A model generated the notes under the pieces. That model searched no databases and was not told where the DNA came from. It saw nothing but the letters and a program-made list of their open reading frames with translations. From Lota lota (taxonomy: Eukaryota; Chordata; Actinopteri; Gadiformes; Lotidae), in assembly GCA_026745465.1 (NCBI GenBank), contig JACYXH010000216.1, positions 7,037,501-7,101,500 on the forward strand: a DNA stretch of 64,000 nt, read 5' to 3'. Positions 36,960 to 63,345 of this stretch are shown here, piece after piece. The position numbers were made by a program, and so were the translations under genes. Within the stretch, counting starts at the first letter, position 1, and each line of letters starts with the position of its first letter.

Positions 36960-38640
36960 GATACAGAACAAACAACACACACATGAAAAGGAATAGCAGT
37001 GTCTTATAATATTATGGGATGGTTGCCATGGTTACCACACCCAGAAGACAGACAGAAAGAAGGAACAGGAGACAGAAACACTGACAGTGGTGGCTGCATG
37101 GGACCTAATGTCATCCTAGTTTAATCATTGTATGGGATCACGGGGTTCATGCAACTTCATTTGCATATCATTAAAGGGAGAGAGGTTATTTTGTATGGGC
37201 GGCTGAAATGGGATTTGATAAAGGCAGAAAAAAAGGAAGGCAAATGGAAGGAGCACGTTATTAAACAGCAATGTTTTATAGTCTGCCAGCCGATTCATTT
37301 AATTTAAGCATAATTAAAATGTGTCAGACTCAATCAATCATGCCAACAGGGGACACTATCAATTTTTCTCTCAAAAGAAAAATACTAATCAGTGGATATG
37401 CGGCTGTGAACATGTTCAATAACATCCAGGGTACTCCCGTCCGACGTCAACCTGACCCTATCTGCTCCTGTTTCCCTTTCCTTTATGTATCTGAAGGAGA
37501 TGATCAAAGATGGCCATTGTGATTTCAATGCATGCTATCAGGGCCCGACCAACGTGCCAGACAGGTGGTGATATCACTCTATATTTGTCAATAAGAGTAC
37601 AGCTCACTCTTTTTGACCCCGGCCGTAAGCTGTGTGTCTGTGTGCGTGTGTCTGTGTGTGTGCGTGCATGTGTGCGCGGGCACACAGCTTTCTCCTTTGC
37701 ATAAGTGATGTAATTACGCCACCCTTTCACATGCAGATCAGTTTTGACAACATGACAATCACTCCAACACACGTATTACCTCACACAAACACACACACAC
37801 ACACACACACCAACACCCTCCCTAAACCACAACTCACCGCCACGCGTACCACCGTGACCAACACCCCCCCCCCCCCCCCCCCCCCCCCCCAGCTCAGAGG
37901 GAGTCTGTTGTCTGTGGGCAGAGGGTGTAAAGATTAACATAATCCAGCTAATAAGTATGAGTAATATTCACACAGCGACGCGTGGCGTATACACCGTCCT
38001 GCTGATGCGTATTTGTATCTCATTATAGATGTAAAGTACTGAATGGAGAGAGGGGGAGGGGGTGAGTCGCGTGGATGGGGGTTACTAAAGGAAAGGAAGG
38101 AGTTTTTTTAACCAAAAAAAAAAGACGAAGACAAATCATTAAATCTAAATCCAGACATGTCTAACGCAGGTGTCGGTTTAAAAATGTTTTGCCGTTATTG
38201 CTTTCGTCTAGGAGTTCGAGTGGGTGGATGTGTGAGATGGGGAAGACAGCACATACAGATGACTTGAGAAGGAGTATTTATAGGGCAGTGCACAACCGGT
38301 GTGCCAAGAGGCAGGGAGGAAGTGCTATGTCTACCATGAAACAAGGACATCTGTGCAGTGTTCAGGCATATTCCTGGCCATTCACAGAATGAGCCGGATG
38401 ATCCGAGAGTTTATTTTATTTTTAGTTTTTCCCCCTGCTGTAGAATGAGGGAAATCTAAATAGAGCGTATTTGGCGCTCGCAGGCGAGCTCTGCCACATG
38501 ATTGATTAGGATGGGGGACAACCATTAAAAAGTCATTTAAAAGATGGATAGGGACCACGTCTCCAAATAAAAACCACTTTATACCTGATGAAGTGCTGAA
38601 CAAACTCTCCTTCAAAGACATTTACTGATTACTCCGTGTG
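36371..38640. promoter_or_regulatory. Candidate conserved noncoding elements
   Basis: Between simple repeats lie AT-rich unique blocks with homeodomain-type cores (CTAATTAAC near 36391, TTAATTAAG near 36610), an octamer-like ATTTGCAT (near 37158) and a PBX-like TGATTGATTAG (near 38500). Developmental transcription factor genes such as ZFHX genes are often flanked by such elements. Conservation cannot be tested here. Confidence 0.3.
36893..36956. repeat. CT microsatellite
   Basis: About 31 CT units. Confidence 0.9.
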
Positions 38641-38766
38641 TGTGAGTGAGTGAGCGCGTGTGTCTGTGAGTGAGTGAGTGTAATGTGTGTAGTGATCGTC
38701 ATTTCAACATACGAGGCTGGACACTATACGAGGTGTTCACTGCACCTATAAGACCATATAAGGAAA

Positions 38767-38801
<35 letters not shown>

Positions 38802-38968
38802 GCAATGCATGTTTGAGCTTAGAAAACAGGAGAACAATTAGATGTGTGGATGAACAAAGGCATTGAGAAATGCATGTGGACAGCGGCGCAACTTGTGCGT
38901 GCGCTTATTTGGGCACCGAGAAGCTTACACACCCCTGACGCAAGCCTCATCAAATACACACACACACA

Positions 38969-39008
<40 letters not shown>

Positions 39009-39301
39009 GTGATTGAAATGCATCTGATAGCAAAGAGAGAGGCAGTGTGTGGCGTCAACGGAAGCTTTCTCCCCCCCCCCAGTTCAGCAGTGCTGCATCT
39101 CTGGGTGTATTTTTATATTTTGAGTCTCTGTCTCTTTAACTGGCGGCAGCGGCTCCTCCACACACACATGCACGCGGTACGCTTTGGGACTCATGCATAA
39201 ACATGAGCTGGCCTTTCAGCTCTCTCCTCACATAACCAATCTAAATCTAAATGAGCCCCCCAACTACACATACACCAGCAGGCAATGACATTACACCCTC
39301 A

Positions 39302-39332
<31 letters not shown>

Positions 39333-40246
39333 CCTCCACTACCACCCACCCTCCCCCCCAGCATCACATATACACCAGCAGGCAATAATTTCACGCCATC
39401 CCCCAAGCCGCTGCCTGCACCCCCAGCTCCCCCCCCCCCCCCATCCCTCGTACACCCTTTTGCCGCAACCCCACCAGCTGCAGAGTACTCATCTGATTAA
39501 GAGAGGCAGGGGGGAAAAGAAGAGAATTGGTAGAGTTGAGAGGGTGATGGTGGTGATGGTGGTGGTGGTGGTAGGGGGTGGGGCTGCTTTATCAGAATGA
39601 CTTTCTAAGATAGCTATCATCAGCCAAGAGTCTATCTCACACAGCTTTTCTTCTCTTGCATTTTTCTTGGCTTTTGTTCACAATACATATCTGCCCCATC
39701 ACCACCATCATCGTCAACCAGGCAAAAGAAAACCTCCCTGGCTATCGGTTGAGATGGCATGGAGCCGTGTACGCCACCACCGGTGCTGCTGTGATTGTTT
39801 TTTGATTATTATTTTCCTTCCAAATCATTTTACCAAGACCTCAAAGTGATGCTTAAAAAACGAAATAAAAATTTACAAAAATCACCTGCTCCGAGATATC
39901 AAGAGTGAATTTTGCACGTGAAAATGTGTCTCCTAAATGTCCTAGATGTGCTGTAGTGTGCAATTTTTTTCCTCCTTTCTCCCCGAGTCGTAAAACACAT
40001 TATCATCAGCAGCAGCAGAAGCAGCAGCAGCAGGAGAAGGAGCCGCGGTGCAATTCAACCGACGTCGTTAATATTCATCATATCATTTAGTCACAAAGGA
40101 AACTCATCTGGCTGAATGTCACAGATGTAATTAATGAAGTGACCCCAGAGGTCAGCGCTCCATTCACCAAGTGCCGAGAACCACACCGCCATGTTAAAAC
40201 ACACCGTTGCACATAGCAAGCGCTACACACACACATCAGCCCTGCC

Positions 40247-40280
<34 letters not shown>

Positions 40281-40992
40281 TTAGACGTGCACACACGTGT
40301 GTGTGTATATATGTATATTTGCATCATCTACAATTCACAAAATGGCTTCGCCCCGTGCAAAGCAAAATTAGATGAGACCAGAGCGTGCACCACATCTGAC
40401 TTTATTTTTACCTCAGTGGAGAAAGTGGGGGAGGGGAGACATACAACAGTAAGGGTTGGGGGGGGGGGGGGGGGTAGACATACTAATACCACTGGAGCAG
40501 GACATAAGGACAGGTGCACATCACAGGTATCTTTTTGGTCATCACTATGGCAACAACATCTCCAGGAAATAAAAAAGGAAAAACCAATAGAACAGAGTAG
40601 TTTTACCTACAGTAAGGACAACGGCATCCCTTCACCATGGAGGACCCAATATGTACATCTTACAGTCCCGAGGACCAGGGGAGGAGCGGCTAAATGAACA
40701 GTAATAGGAATGAGTATGTAGGAATCAAACAGACACTGCCATGGTTGTATTTGGAATGCACGTCTTTCTACGGAAGAAAAAGCTCATTGGTATTGTCGTA
40801 AACATTGGTTGGTTTAAAGAGCAAAACGTTAGACATTTTGAAACCGTGACGTCGGGTCTATGGTTTCAGTAGAACTGTCTGATCTGGACAAATGGACTGC
40901 GGACATTGTGAAAAAAAGAAAGGCAAATACTATATTGGTAGAAATGTTAGTTCCATCAGGTAGCTGTTCTGTATCAAAATAGGTTTCATCAG

Positions 40993-41144
<152 letters not shown>

Positions 41145-43239
41145 TGTCTGAGAAATAGAAGTATTAAAGCTGTAACGATTTCAGTCCCCAGTCAAAATGT
41201 TGAATAAGGTGATGTTCAGTACAACGCACTAAAATGAAAATGTTACTAAGCTGATTTTGGTGAATATCTCAAGGTAATTTGTAATACACACACGAGTTTA
41301 TCAGCACCTTAGAAAGAAATCCTAACCAAATCGATCTACCGGTGTATTTTACTGTCAAAGAAAAGTCGTATTAAACATTTGTATTACATTTTTAAATGTG
41401 TATCGTTACAACCTTAATAAGAAACGTTATTCAAAATAAAAACAAAAATAACAATTGCAAAGTGGTACAAATCTTTTTGTTCATCTCTTTGGGCGACGGA
41501 TAATTATTAGATACAGAACGCCAATGATGGAATCAAACTCAGAACATATGCATGTGACAGAATAACGTAGGCATGTTATCAACAGCTTCAAGGTATCTTT
41601 ACAGTTTGTAGTATTAAAGCCTAACAGGTAAAGCGATCGGAGCATGCATCTTTCTACAGTATTGTTAGAAACTACAGTACATTAGCAGCAAACTGGACAT
41701 CCTTAAGGGCTGAAGTTCAACACTGGTAAAAAAAAAATATGCAAACAAAACTCAAATTATTTTTTGAAGAGGAATAAAACTTTTCAACCGCTATATTACA
41801 GACTGCCATGGCTCTAGTTTGGTGTTTTGGTTACAGTCTCCAGTGTGCTTATTGAGAGGCAGAAAACAGTAGCTTAAATATAGGGACTCTTTCCTTCTTT
41901 AAAAATAGCAACACATCGTCAAGTAAACAGTAGCGCTTTTTTGTAGTTCATACGGTAAAGTATCATCACGTCTTTGGATTTTTGTCTTAAAGCATTCATT
42001 ATTGTTTAGCTATTATTGTTATATTTTCATTATTACAGTTAGAATAAAAGACTGGTTGCAAATGAACAAGAAAAAAGAAGGAAAGAGAGGAAGAGGAAAG
42101 AAGTGGAAAAAACGGTTAGAAGAAGAAAGACAAAGGAACTAAAGTGTACAAAAATAACATCGATAACATCCAAAGTTGGTTTTTTTTCTTCTCTCTCTCA
42201 GTTTTGCGCGGACGCTCCCCATTAGTAGAAACGGGAACTGTTTCACAAACATCCAATGAGTCAACCATACAAAAGCTAAATACTGTACATTTACCCCTCA
42301 CACTATTAAACACTTTAAGTCTTAATAAGGTTTGTGGAACAATCTACTACTCAAGAGGTGAAAAGCTCAGATCTTTGAAATACAGAGGTGTGTTCATTAG
42401 ATATCTTGTAATACTTCAGGGTTAAAGCATGCCACTTCTGTTGTGAAAACAGAAAACTGTTATAGTAGTATTATGGTCACCTTTGAAACAGAGCCAAGTT
42501 GAACTGTAGTCCTGAGCATAGAAAGCTTTACATTAAAACACATAACATTTGTAAGCCATTGGTATATTCAAATAGTAAGGAAAGGCAGTAAGTCACCTTA
42601 CCCTAACATATCAAAGCTGTCATCATTTTTCTCATAATCATGACACTATTATATCGAAGCAAGACAGTTTTATCTCAATCCATAAGATTTTTATATTAAG
42701 AAACTATTACTAAACACACACAATGTAAATTTGAGTTTGGTTAATGTTTTCATATACAGTATAATGGTTGAGTGCTATAAAAATAGTTTGTCCTTTTTAG
42801 GACAAACTGGCCTTTGCTTTCTGTGCTATTTGGGTCATTATCCACTAAAGGAACATACACGATGTACATAGATGTACACGACAGAAGACTCATCATTGGC
42901 TTGTGGAGCTGGCTCACTGCACCATGTCAGTCTTTTGGTGCGATGCGTAGCAACGCTAGCCGCAGGTTTCACCCACTTATTTGACAGACGTCAGCGCTGC
43001 AGTTTTGAAAATGAAAAACCAACATGTTGAAACTAAACCCACAGACATGTAAAATTTTGGTTACGAGCTTTGGAATCTGAGACAGTAAAAGCTCTTTGTG
43101 AATACCTCAGTCCATTTCAAGGATATTACTTTTTTTGTATTTTTTGTTGTTGTTTTTCTTCAGTTCATCTTCTGTTCACTGCTTGGTTTTTTTCCTTCAA
43201 GTTTCTCTTTTGGAGTTCTCCTATTTACACTAAAATCTC

Positions 43240-43801
43240 TTTGACAATTATTTTTATTCCAGTCGAGTCGCGACCGGCTACATGCTACACAGCTAGCAGA
43301 CGAGAACTGTCTGTTGAAGGGCCCGCGGAGAGTCCGTCATGGAGACTAGAGAGGTAGACAGCAGGTCTAGCTGGGCAGTGAGGTCACACACTTGGAGAAT
43401 GCTCTTTGGCCTCTGTGGCATCTGGTTGTTTAAATAAATACGGCGTTTGGTTTTGGTTCAGTGTCTGGCGGGACATGGGAGATGTAGTTCTCAAGCTGGA
43501 AGTGGGGCGGGGAGTTGGGGAACAGGCAGGGAAAAGGACATTCGATGAAAAGACGAGGAGGAAAAGCTGTGGGTTCGGGTTGGAACGCTCTCATACTTTG
43601 GGAGTTGAAAGAGCTTCTTTGGGCCGTTGTGGCTCCGCCTCTTTGGGGTGTTCAGGGTTCTGGTTTGGCAGCAAAGTGGGACAGGGTACGGGCTTACAGT
43701 AAGGTGTGAAGTTGGGAGAGGGGGTGTGCGGTGATGTAGGTAGGGGGAGGGTTTGGAAAGAACTTAGTTTGAGGAAGCAAAAATGATCCCTGTGTGCCTC
43801 T
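43240..43801 (-). other. zfhx2: Probable 3' UTR of zfhx2
   Basis: Non-repetitive sequence follows the stop. On minus, an AATAAA lies at 43258-43253. Non-repetitive AT-rich sequence continues to about 41150, and another AATAAA is near 40400, so a longer UTR is possible. No reading frame in 41-43.8 kb resembles the missing ZFHX C-terminus. Confidence 0.4.
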
Positions 43802-55733
<11,932 letters not shown>

Positions 55734-56717
55734 GCCACAGGCTACAGCAGCCACACATCACTACCACACCTAGTGGGGGGCGGAGGAAAGGGGGGCAGGG
55801 AGAGAGAAAAAAAGGAGAAAACAAAATGTATAAGGTAAATATTATTGCATAACAATGTGTGCCATTGATTCCGGTCCCTGGATAGCATCTGTTCAATACA
55901 GCCTTCACAGTGTATAACACAGCCCGGTTACTCAAGGGTTAGCTTTAGCCCTTAATGAGAAAATCAATAATACGAGCGCTAAACTCGGTAGAGGAATGCA
56001 GGGTAAAGCCTATGTAGGGGGTCCATAATATTCCTTAGGGGTTAGAATTATATAAAGAACTAAATTCTTCTAAACTAAAGGCCTTTGTCTAAATTGGCTC
56101 AGTTAGATAAAAGACGATTGAAGAACACTGAAGCCATGTTATAGGTCTGCTGGAATGGAATTGCACATCAGTGCAGTGCTGAGATACTGTTTAATGGAAA
56201 ATATATTGCAGCTCCATTATAACACATTATTTTACACTGTAAACAATACAAGTTGACTAAGCCTATTTTTGAAAGGAATCATTTAAATCTATGACTAGCT
56301 ATTATTATCAAAATAATAAACATCGAATGTAAAGGAAAACGCTGAGAAAAAATATTATTATTGGTTTTAATTAAATATGTCCGGTCTGTTGGAGTCATGG
56401 TCTAAATTATCAGCCAGTCTTAATATACTTCAGATTTGGGGAAATCAAATCACCACAAAACATACGGATGTTCTGGCTTTGCACATGATTTTTCTAGGTT
56501 CCATCCTAGAGGGCTTCGTCAACAATGGGTTCCCATATTAAATGGGCCTGTCACTGGCCCTGCCATGTCACTAGATTGATGTATGGCAGATTAGAAGAAG
56601 ACTGCTCCTTATCTCCCTCTCTCTGGCCTACACTCTCATTACTGACCCCTTTTTTTTTTAATCAAGGAAAGACCTTAATGTACCATTTCACCTTCTCCTC
56701 ACACCCCCCTCTTCTTC

Positions 56718-56844
<127 letters not shown>

Positions 56845-57511
56845 CCCCTCCTCCTTCTTCTCCTCCTCTGCAGCTCAAAGATATATGGCTCATATCGGTG
56901 CTCTGATGGTGCTTTAATGTACTGTGTTTATGTCACAGGCCACGGACCCTTGGCCAATACAATACTGTCCCTTTTTCCTGTGGCTTAGGCACTGAGTTGG
57001 CCTGCCTCTGTTTGTCTGTCTGTCTCTCTATCTGCAACGAGAACAAATCAATCTCTAATCTGATAAAGATTTTCATTTACCCTGCAATCAATAACTCGGG
57101 TCTATCGGCAATGTAACTATTTATACAAGCATTCTGGCTTTCCTATCGATCACAAGCGCGGGAAACCATCACTTAACATTGTGCATATACATCCCTCCAT
57201 GCACATGCAATGTGATTCTCATCTTGTTGATTTACCAACCACAGATAGGCCAAGGCCTGACTAAGACAAAATACTCAAAAATAAAAATTAATAAAAACAA
57301 AGACAGGCCTAGCTGAATCTTACTTAAAATAGTCAAATCAAACACAGCCATGTCTCAACCTCACTTAACATTGGTATAGGCTTAGTAAAATCGAATAAAA
57401 TGATTGTTCAACAAAACAAGCATTGTATTGGCCATGGCAGACTTTGAATATTTAGTAACATAGAATGTTCATATAACCTAGTTGTACATCCATGTTACAC
57501 TATCTTATGAT

Positions 57512-57515
<4 letters not shown>

Positions 57516-57604
<89 letters not shown>
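57516..57604. repeat. GT microsatellite
   Basis: About 44 GT units between the candidate zfhx2 first exon and first coding exon. Confidence 0.95.
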
Positions 57605-57606
<2 letters not shown>

Positions 57607-58369
57607 AATAGAATAGAAAGGAGGAGCGACAGAAAGAGTGAGATAAAGAAATACGCCTATAAAGAGACAAGTGTAACTATCTACTGTAAATGCGATTTTG
57701 TTTAATATACAAAAATGTAGCTTTATAAACTGAACTGGAATGAAAGCGAGAGGCCTGGCGGACGGTATGTATAAACGAAGAAATGGACATCTGTCACAAC
57801 AAGGTAATAGCATTAAGTTTAAAAAAAATAAGTAACTTGTGGTGCCGTCCCGTTTACTCACTACCTCAAACCTCGGAGGACCAGCATCTGCGAAAGCCTG
57901 CAAACTACTTTTGCCTTTGTTTACACCCCACCGCAGCCAAATGACCAATTCGTCCACAACAGAGGAACCAATCTTTAGTAACAGGTGAACTATTCGGCAT
58001 GCAGAACAACAGCCTGAATAACGTACGATCGGGGCTTCACTGACTCGTATCATTTCGTCGCGTTGTTGTCTTCGGTTGCTACATTTTGTAAACAAATTCC
58101 GACTTACATTTCTGTCGCGGTACTGGTTCAAAGGCTCCGTCAAACGAATGTGTAGTAATCCAGAAAACAATCGCAGAGAAAGCCCACTCATTCCTTTCGA
58201 ATGGTCCAAAACGTTTCCTGGACGGAAAGGGGAGAGCGGTGGCGGCCGACTTAACAACAGTGTAATTAAAGCTACATGTAGGCTACAGTAAACACAACGT
58301 GGGGACGGAGGGGTGCGCGAGCTCCAGAGGTAGAATGAGTTCTGATCATTGAGGAGAAAAAAACACTTG

Positions 58370-58470
58370 GCTCTTTATTCCTGCTAATTAGTTTCCTCCA
58401 AAAAATGGCTGAGATTACCCTACTGCGCATGTGCGTAATTGCGCAGACACTGCTAATTAGCCCGTTTCGA
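58370..58470 (-). promoter_or_regulatory. Candidate zfhx2 promoter with NRF1-like site between homeodomain sites
   Basis: TGCGCATGTGCG (58424-58435) matches the NRF1 palindrome with one change. Identical CTAATTAG palindromes, typical homeodomain sites, flank it at 58384-58391 and 58453-58460. Sequence toward lower coordinates is unique and ends near 57870 in a possible minus-strand donor (GAG then GTAGTG), which would make it a noncoding first exon about 2.1 kb above the zfhx2 start codon. Confidence 0.4.
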
Positions 58471-59573
58471 TCAATAGGATTCCGCGACAGAGAAAGAGGG
58501 AGGGGAATAAACGACGGACGAGACAGAATGGAGAGAAGACGATATTAAAATATTAGAAAGTATGCAAAATAAACAGAAACGATTATTATTGTTTGCAAAC
58601 ATATGTGTTTTAGGTTAGAACGAGAATGTAGCATTTAAATTCTGTTTTTATGTATTTTCTTTAGCACACTAAAGCCATTTCTGTGTTTTTATGCAAAAAT
58701 GTTGAGTGATTTATTTTAAAATCATACGTTTTTTTAACCGTGTTAAAATTAAGAAAGTATAAACGTATATGTATATTTAGCTTATAGATATATTCACTCA
58801 TAGATAATGTTAGAAGTGGCACACACTTAAACAGATACAATTTATATATTTATTTAATATTACACTTAACAGCCTCTCCTTGGCTTATTCTAGACAGAAA
58901 ACGTTTTTTTTAAAACAAAGTATAATACATTCACGTGCCCTTTACTCTTTTTATTATCACAGAAGACATGTCCGAGAATGGTCAGATTTTATTTTTTTCC
59001 ACCCGTCCCCTCCTTGCGCTCAGACTATTGTTATGATAATTCTATTGTGGGTTTTATGCTGGATGTGCAATCTGTCGATCTCTATGCCCATATTTTAGAT
59101 GCATAAAACTGCACCTATTTTTTTAAGATTAAATTCCTGTCCTTTATTTTAGGCTTTGATTGACCAAAGCCGCCATCGGCCTCAGTGACCTTCTTTTGTT
59201 TTGCTTCACCTTTGGTTTTGCATGACACTGGTTTAAATGGTTTTTCTTTCATTTTCCAGTTGGGGTTTTCTTTCACTCCATAAAACGTAACTGTTTACCC
59301 GTTGATCAATTATTTAGCCCTACCATTTATTGACAAAAGTAGTAACAATGAAATTTTTTAACCCCTCAACAGCCTATAGGCCTACATTAAAAATATTTTA
59401 CGACACAACAATCTGACGTAATTGACTGCATTATTATGCATGTATCTACATTACAGCATATTCAGAAGGTATATTTCAATTTATTGATTTTATCCATTGG
59501 TAGGCCTTACATATTTTATGTTTACGGAGCCCGAAAGGACATGATATCTTTATGTTAAACAGCGTACGTTGCA

Positions 59574-59581
59574 GTGTGTGC

Positions 59582-59623
<42 letters not shown>

Positions 59624-59664
59624 GTGCGTGTGTGTGTGTGTTTGTGTGTGCGTGTGTGTGTGTG
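59574..59664. repeat. Interrupted GT microsatellite
   Basis: GT units with GC and TT breaks. Confidence 0.9.
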
Positions 59665-60011
59665 AAAGGTGGGGGGGATTGAATTGAAAGCTTTCATTTA
59701 TATTTCATATAGGCTAGTAAAAGAAATGATTGTTTTTGCTATACAACATACAAATGTATTGTGCTACTTTTGAAATAAGTGACTAAAAGCATACACTACA
59801 TGAAAAGTGCATACCATGCCATTGATTTAATATTGCGGTAAAGGGTTGTGTAACTCAGAAATTCATAGATGTATAGTGTTTTTTTTCATATATATATATA
59901 TCATTTTTATATTTGATATATTTTTGTATTATATCTCTCCATTATTCAAATTGATTGTGGAAATACCCTAAATGAACACACACACACTTACTCACTCACT
60001 TGAAAACACAT

Positions 60012-60231
<220 letters not shown>

Positions 60232-62754
60232 CCTCTGTGGTAGTCTGTGTCTCTGCATAACTGTATACCTGGATTATAACAAGTCCTACCTTTCCTCCCA
60301 ATATTGCTTGGCGTAACCCATTTCTTCATGATTTAATATAAATCAAATAGAATAGATCATATAACACATGTACACATCACAACACAATGCATACAAAACA
60401 ATATATACAATACAAAGCAATGTGTGCAGATTGAAATGACTGAAGCTATGCTCTGATCTGGCACAGGACCATAGGATATACTTACCCCTAAGGCTTAGCC
60501 ATGAAAAATGACAAAATATGTTGTTTGTAATAATAGTCAAATTAAGGGAGATGTAAATGGGGCTATCTCTGTATTTCTTCTATCACACTCTTTCCTTCTT
60601 TTCTACATACACACATATTAACAAACACTATGTTTATCATGCCCTCGGGTCTATCCCATAAGTTATTTTCACAGTAAAATATACAATAGTTAGCCCTTCT
60701 ACCAATTTACCCTGTCACGTCTAATGGTGCAATTAACCACAGCACTGCGCCCCAGGCAGGAAATCCTACGCACCCCAACTCCAAACTTGTCTTTATGACA
60801 TTTATATGACAAAATGTGGGGGTATCGGCAGAGGCCTATGACACCTTTGAGGGTCCTTAATGTCAGTGTGTCACATACCCCCTCCCCTTTACTGCCCCAG
60901 GGTGCAACATGGAGCAGGTACCATATATCACACACAGGAAATGCAGGGGCCCTTTCTAACTGTTAAGGGAACAACTTCCTGCGCTCTGCTAGGCCGAAGG
61001 GGTAGTGTTTTGGCCTCTGAGAAATCATCACATCCATATGCATGTAAAATCTCTCACTTTTTATTTCCGTCTCTCTGTCTATCTAGCCCTCTCTCTCACT
61101 CACACACACACACATGCATGGACGCACACGCACATACACAAACACACACATATGCACACACGCCCACGCGGATGCATGGACGCACACATTGAAGACACCC
61201 AACCTCATCCAACTAGCGTTCACTTGACCTCTCTCTTCATCTTCCCGCTTTTTGTGTCTTCAAGTCCCTCTATCTGAGTCTTTGTTGACATTACTCCTGT
61301 CCTTCCCCTGTCCCCAAGGAGCCAGTAACCTCCCCTGCAAGTGCTTCCCCTTGAGCTGTTGTCATAGTAACTTGTGGGCTGGTCGACATGACAACTACAC
61401 CATGGTCCAGTGATACATGAGACGTGGGGGTGGGGGACTCGTAGCCCCTTTATATAATTCCTTAGTATGATATATGTTTATTGTAAATAATGCTATATAC
61501 ATGTTTTATGACAAATTATATATTTATTATTAAATATTAAAAAATATATTAAAAAGTATGCATTATATAAAATATATAGATAGAGTTTTTCCTTATAATT
61601 TATCATTATTAAATATCATTTTTGAATTGATTTAATATTTAGTAATTTACATTATAATTTGTATTACATAATTTTTCATTATTTACATTATGATTATTAT
61701 TTTTATATTATTTTGATGATTGTTATTATCTATGCATTTATCTATTTATCTATATACCTCTCTACCATTAATTCAACAAACATTTTATTCTTGGATTGCA
61801 TGTTTGGTCATGGTGTGAAGTGCTGATGATTGACTGTATAAATAATGTATATATGCATATACATACAATAACTTATTCTCATAATTCTATTTAAAATAAT
61901 ACTTTTAAGAATACACACTAATTCAATAAAATATTCAACATTACAGGTTATATAGTTCAACATAAATAAAACATGCAATGCATTCAGTCTGTTCACAACC
62001 AGACAACATATTTATATCAACATCCAGAATTGAACTTGCCGCACATACCATCCATGTATTGAGTTTTGCAGCGGCTTCACAGCATTCAGCCTAGCCATTC
62101 TGTTCTAACAATCACTGTAGATGTATTTGTATTGCATAGATACAAAAACAATATCTGGAATACATGCTAGTGCATGCTATACCTGTAGTGCTGTACTGCA
62201 GAAAAGGTATAGCAGTGAGTAAGTCAAGTCTCCATCCTACGGTCACTGCTGTGTTTTGTTGGGGGGGGGCAATGGTTAATGGCACGCAGGTCATTCAAGT
62301 GGGAATGACACAACTAAATGTGTGGTTGGACATGAGCAGTTGAAATGTGCTTTTGAAATGTGCAGAAACAAATTTGGAAATGTGCAGAAAAGAGAGCGTT
62401 TATTGTTCTAAAAAGGCATGTCATTTTATTAATGCTAAGACTCATGATATGTAACTGTAATGATGTATGAAAACTATTTGTTTGAAACGCTTTTTATGTG
62501 GTCTTCTTTACAGTATTCCTTTTGTATTACAACACTACTTTACCTTTTAGGGGAAAAGCATATTGATTTTATTTACATTCCAAGTTGACATCTATAAATA
62601 AGTATAAGTTGGTTATCTGCTACTAAATGTTTTGTTATCCATCATCATTCTTACATTGTCATTTTCTGGAAAATACATTACGCATTAATTTATCTTTTGA
62701 AATCATGTTTTCATTATTATTCTTGTTTATCAATATTGATTATGTTGTTTATTA

Positions 62755-62897
62755 TTATTTTTTATTAGTAATAGTAGTAATATAATTAGTATGGTTATTA
62801 TAATTACTAGTAGTAGTAGCAGTAGTATCATTAGTAGTAGTAGAATAATTAGTATTAGTAGTAGTAGTAGTAGTAGTCGTAGTAGTCGTAGTAGTAT
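62755..62897. repeat. TAG/TAA trinucleotide repeat region
   Basis: Interrupted TAG repeats, densest at 62805-62897, mixed with TAA and TAGTCG variants. Confidence 0.85.
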
Positions 62898-63059
62898 TAA
62901 AAATGTGTTGTCCCTATCCCAATACAACATTCTGCTGGTTGATTTTGTTTGAACCTACATATACAGATAGTTTGTGTGTGTGTATGACAAGAGTTTAACT
63001 TATTAGATTTTTATGATTCTATTTTCAATTTTGTTGGCAGATTGATTTGGATATGTTTT

Positions 63060-63345
63060 TGTTTTCCTTGGGAGAGGAGTGGTTTGACTGGCCTTTGTGC
63101 AACTAGGCCCCACATTGGTTATTATTTTGTTTGGGTTGCTTTGCTTTGCTTTGCTTTGGTCTGTGTGCAACTATAGGTCCTCACATGTTATAATTTTGTT
63201 TGGTTAGGTTTGGGTTGCTTTGATTTTGTTTGGTTTGGTTTAGTTTGGTCTGTGTGCAGCTCGGGCCCTTATTGGTTATTATTTGGTTTGGGTTGCTTCT
63301 GTTGGGTAAGTGTGTGACACTAAGCCTCTTGTTGGTTAGTTAGAT
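63060..63345. repeat. Degenerate tandem repeat, GTTTGGGTTGCTTTG-rich
   Basis: Three to four diverged units each run from GTGTGCAACTA or GTGTGCAGCTC through TTGGTTATTATTTTGTTTGG to GGGTTGCTTTG. Spacing is about 75-100 bases, varied by short TTTGG and TTTGC runs. Confidence 0.65.

Noticed and set aside
57505-58257. 250-codon minus-strand frame
   Set aside because: Its end is the translated CA repeat and the rest has no recognisable feature; it overlaps the candidate noncoding zfhx2 first exon.
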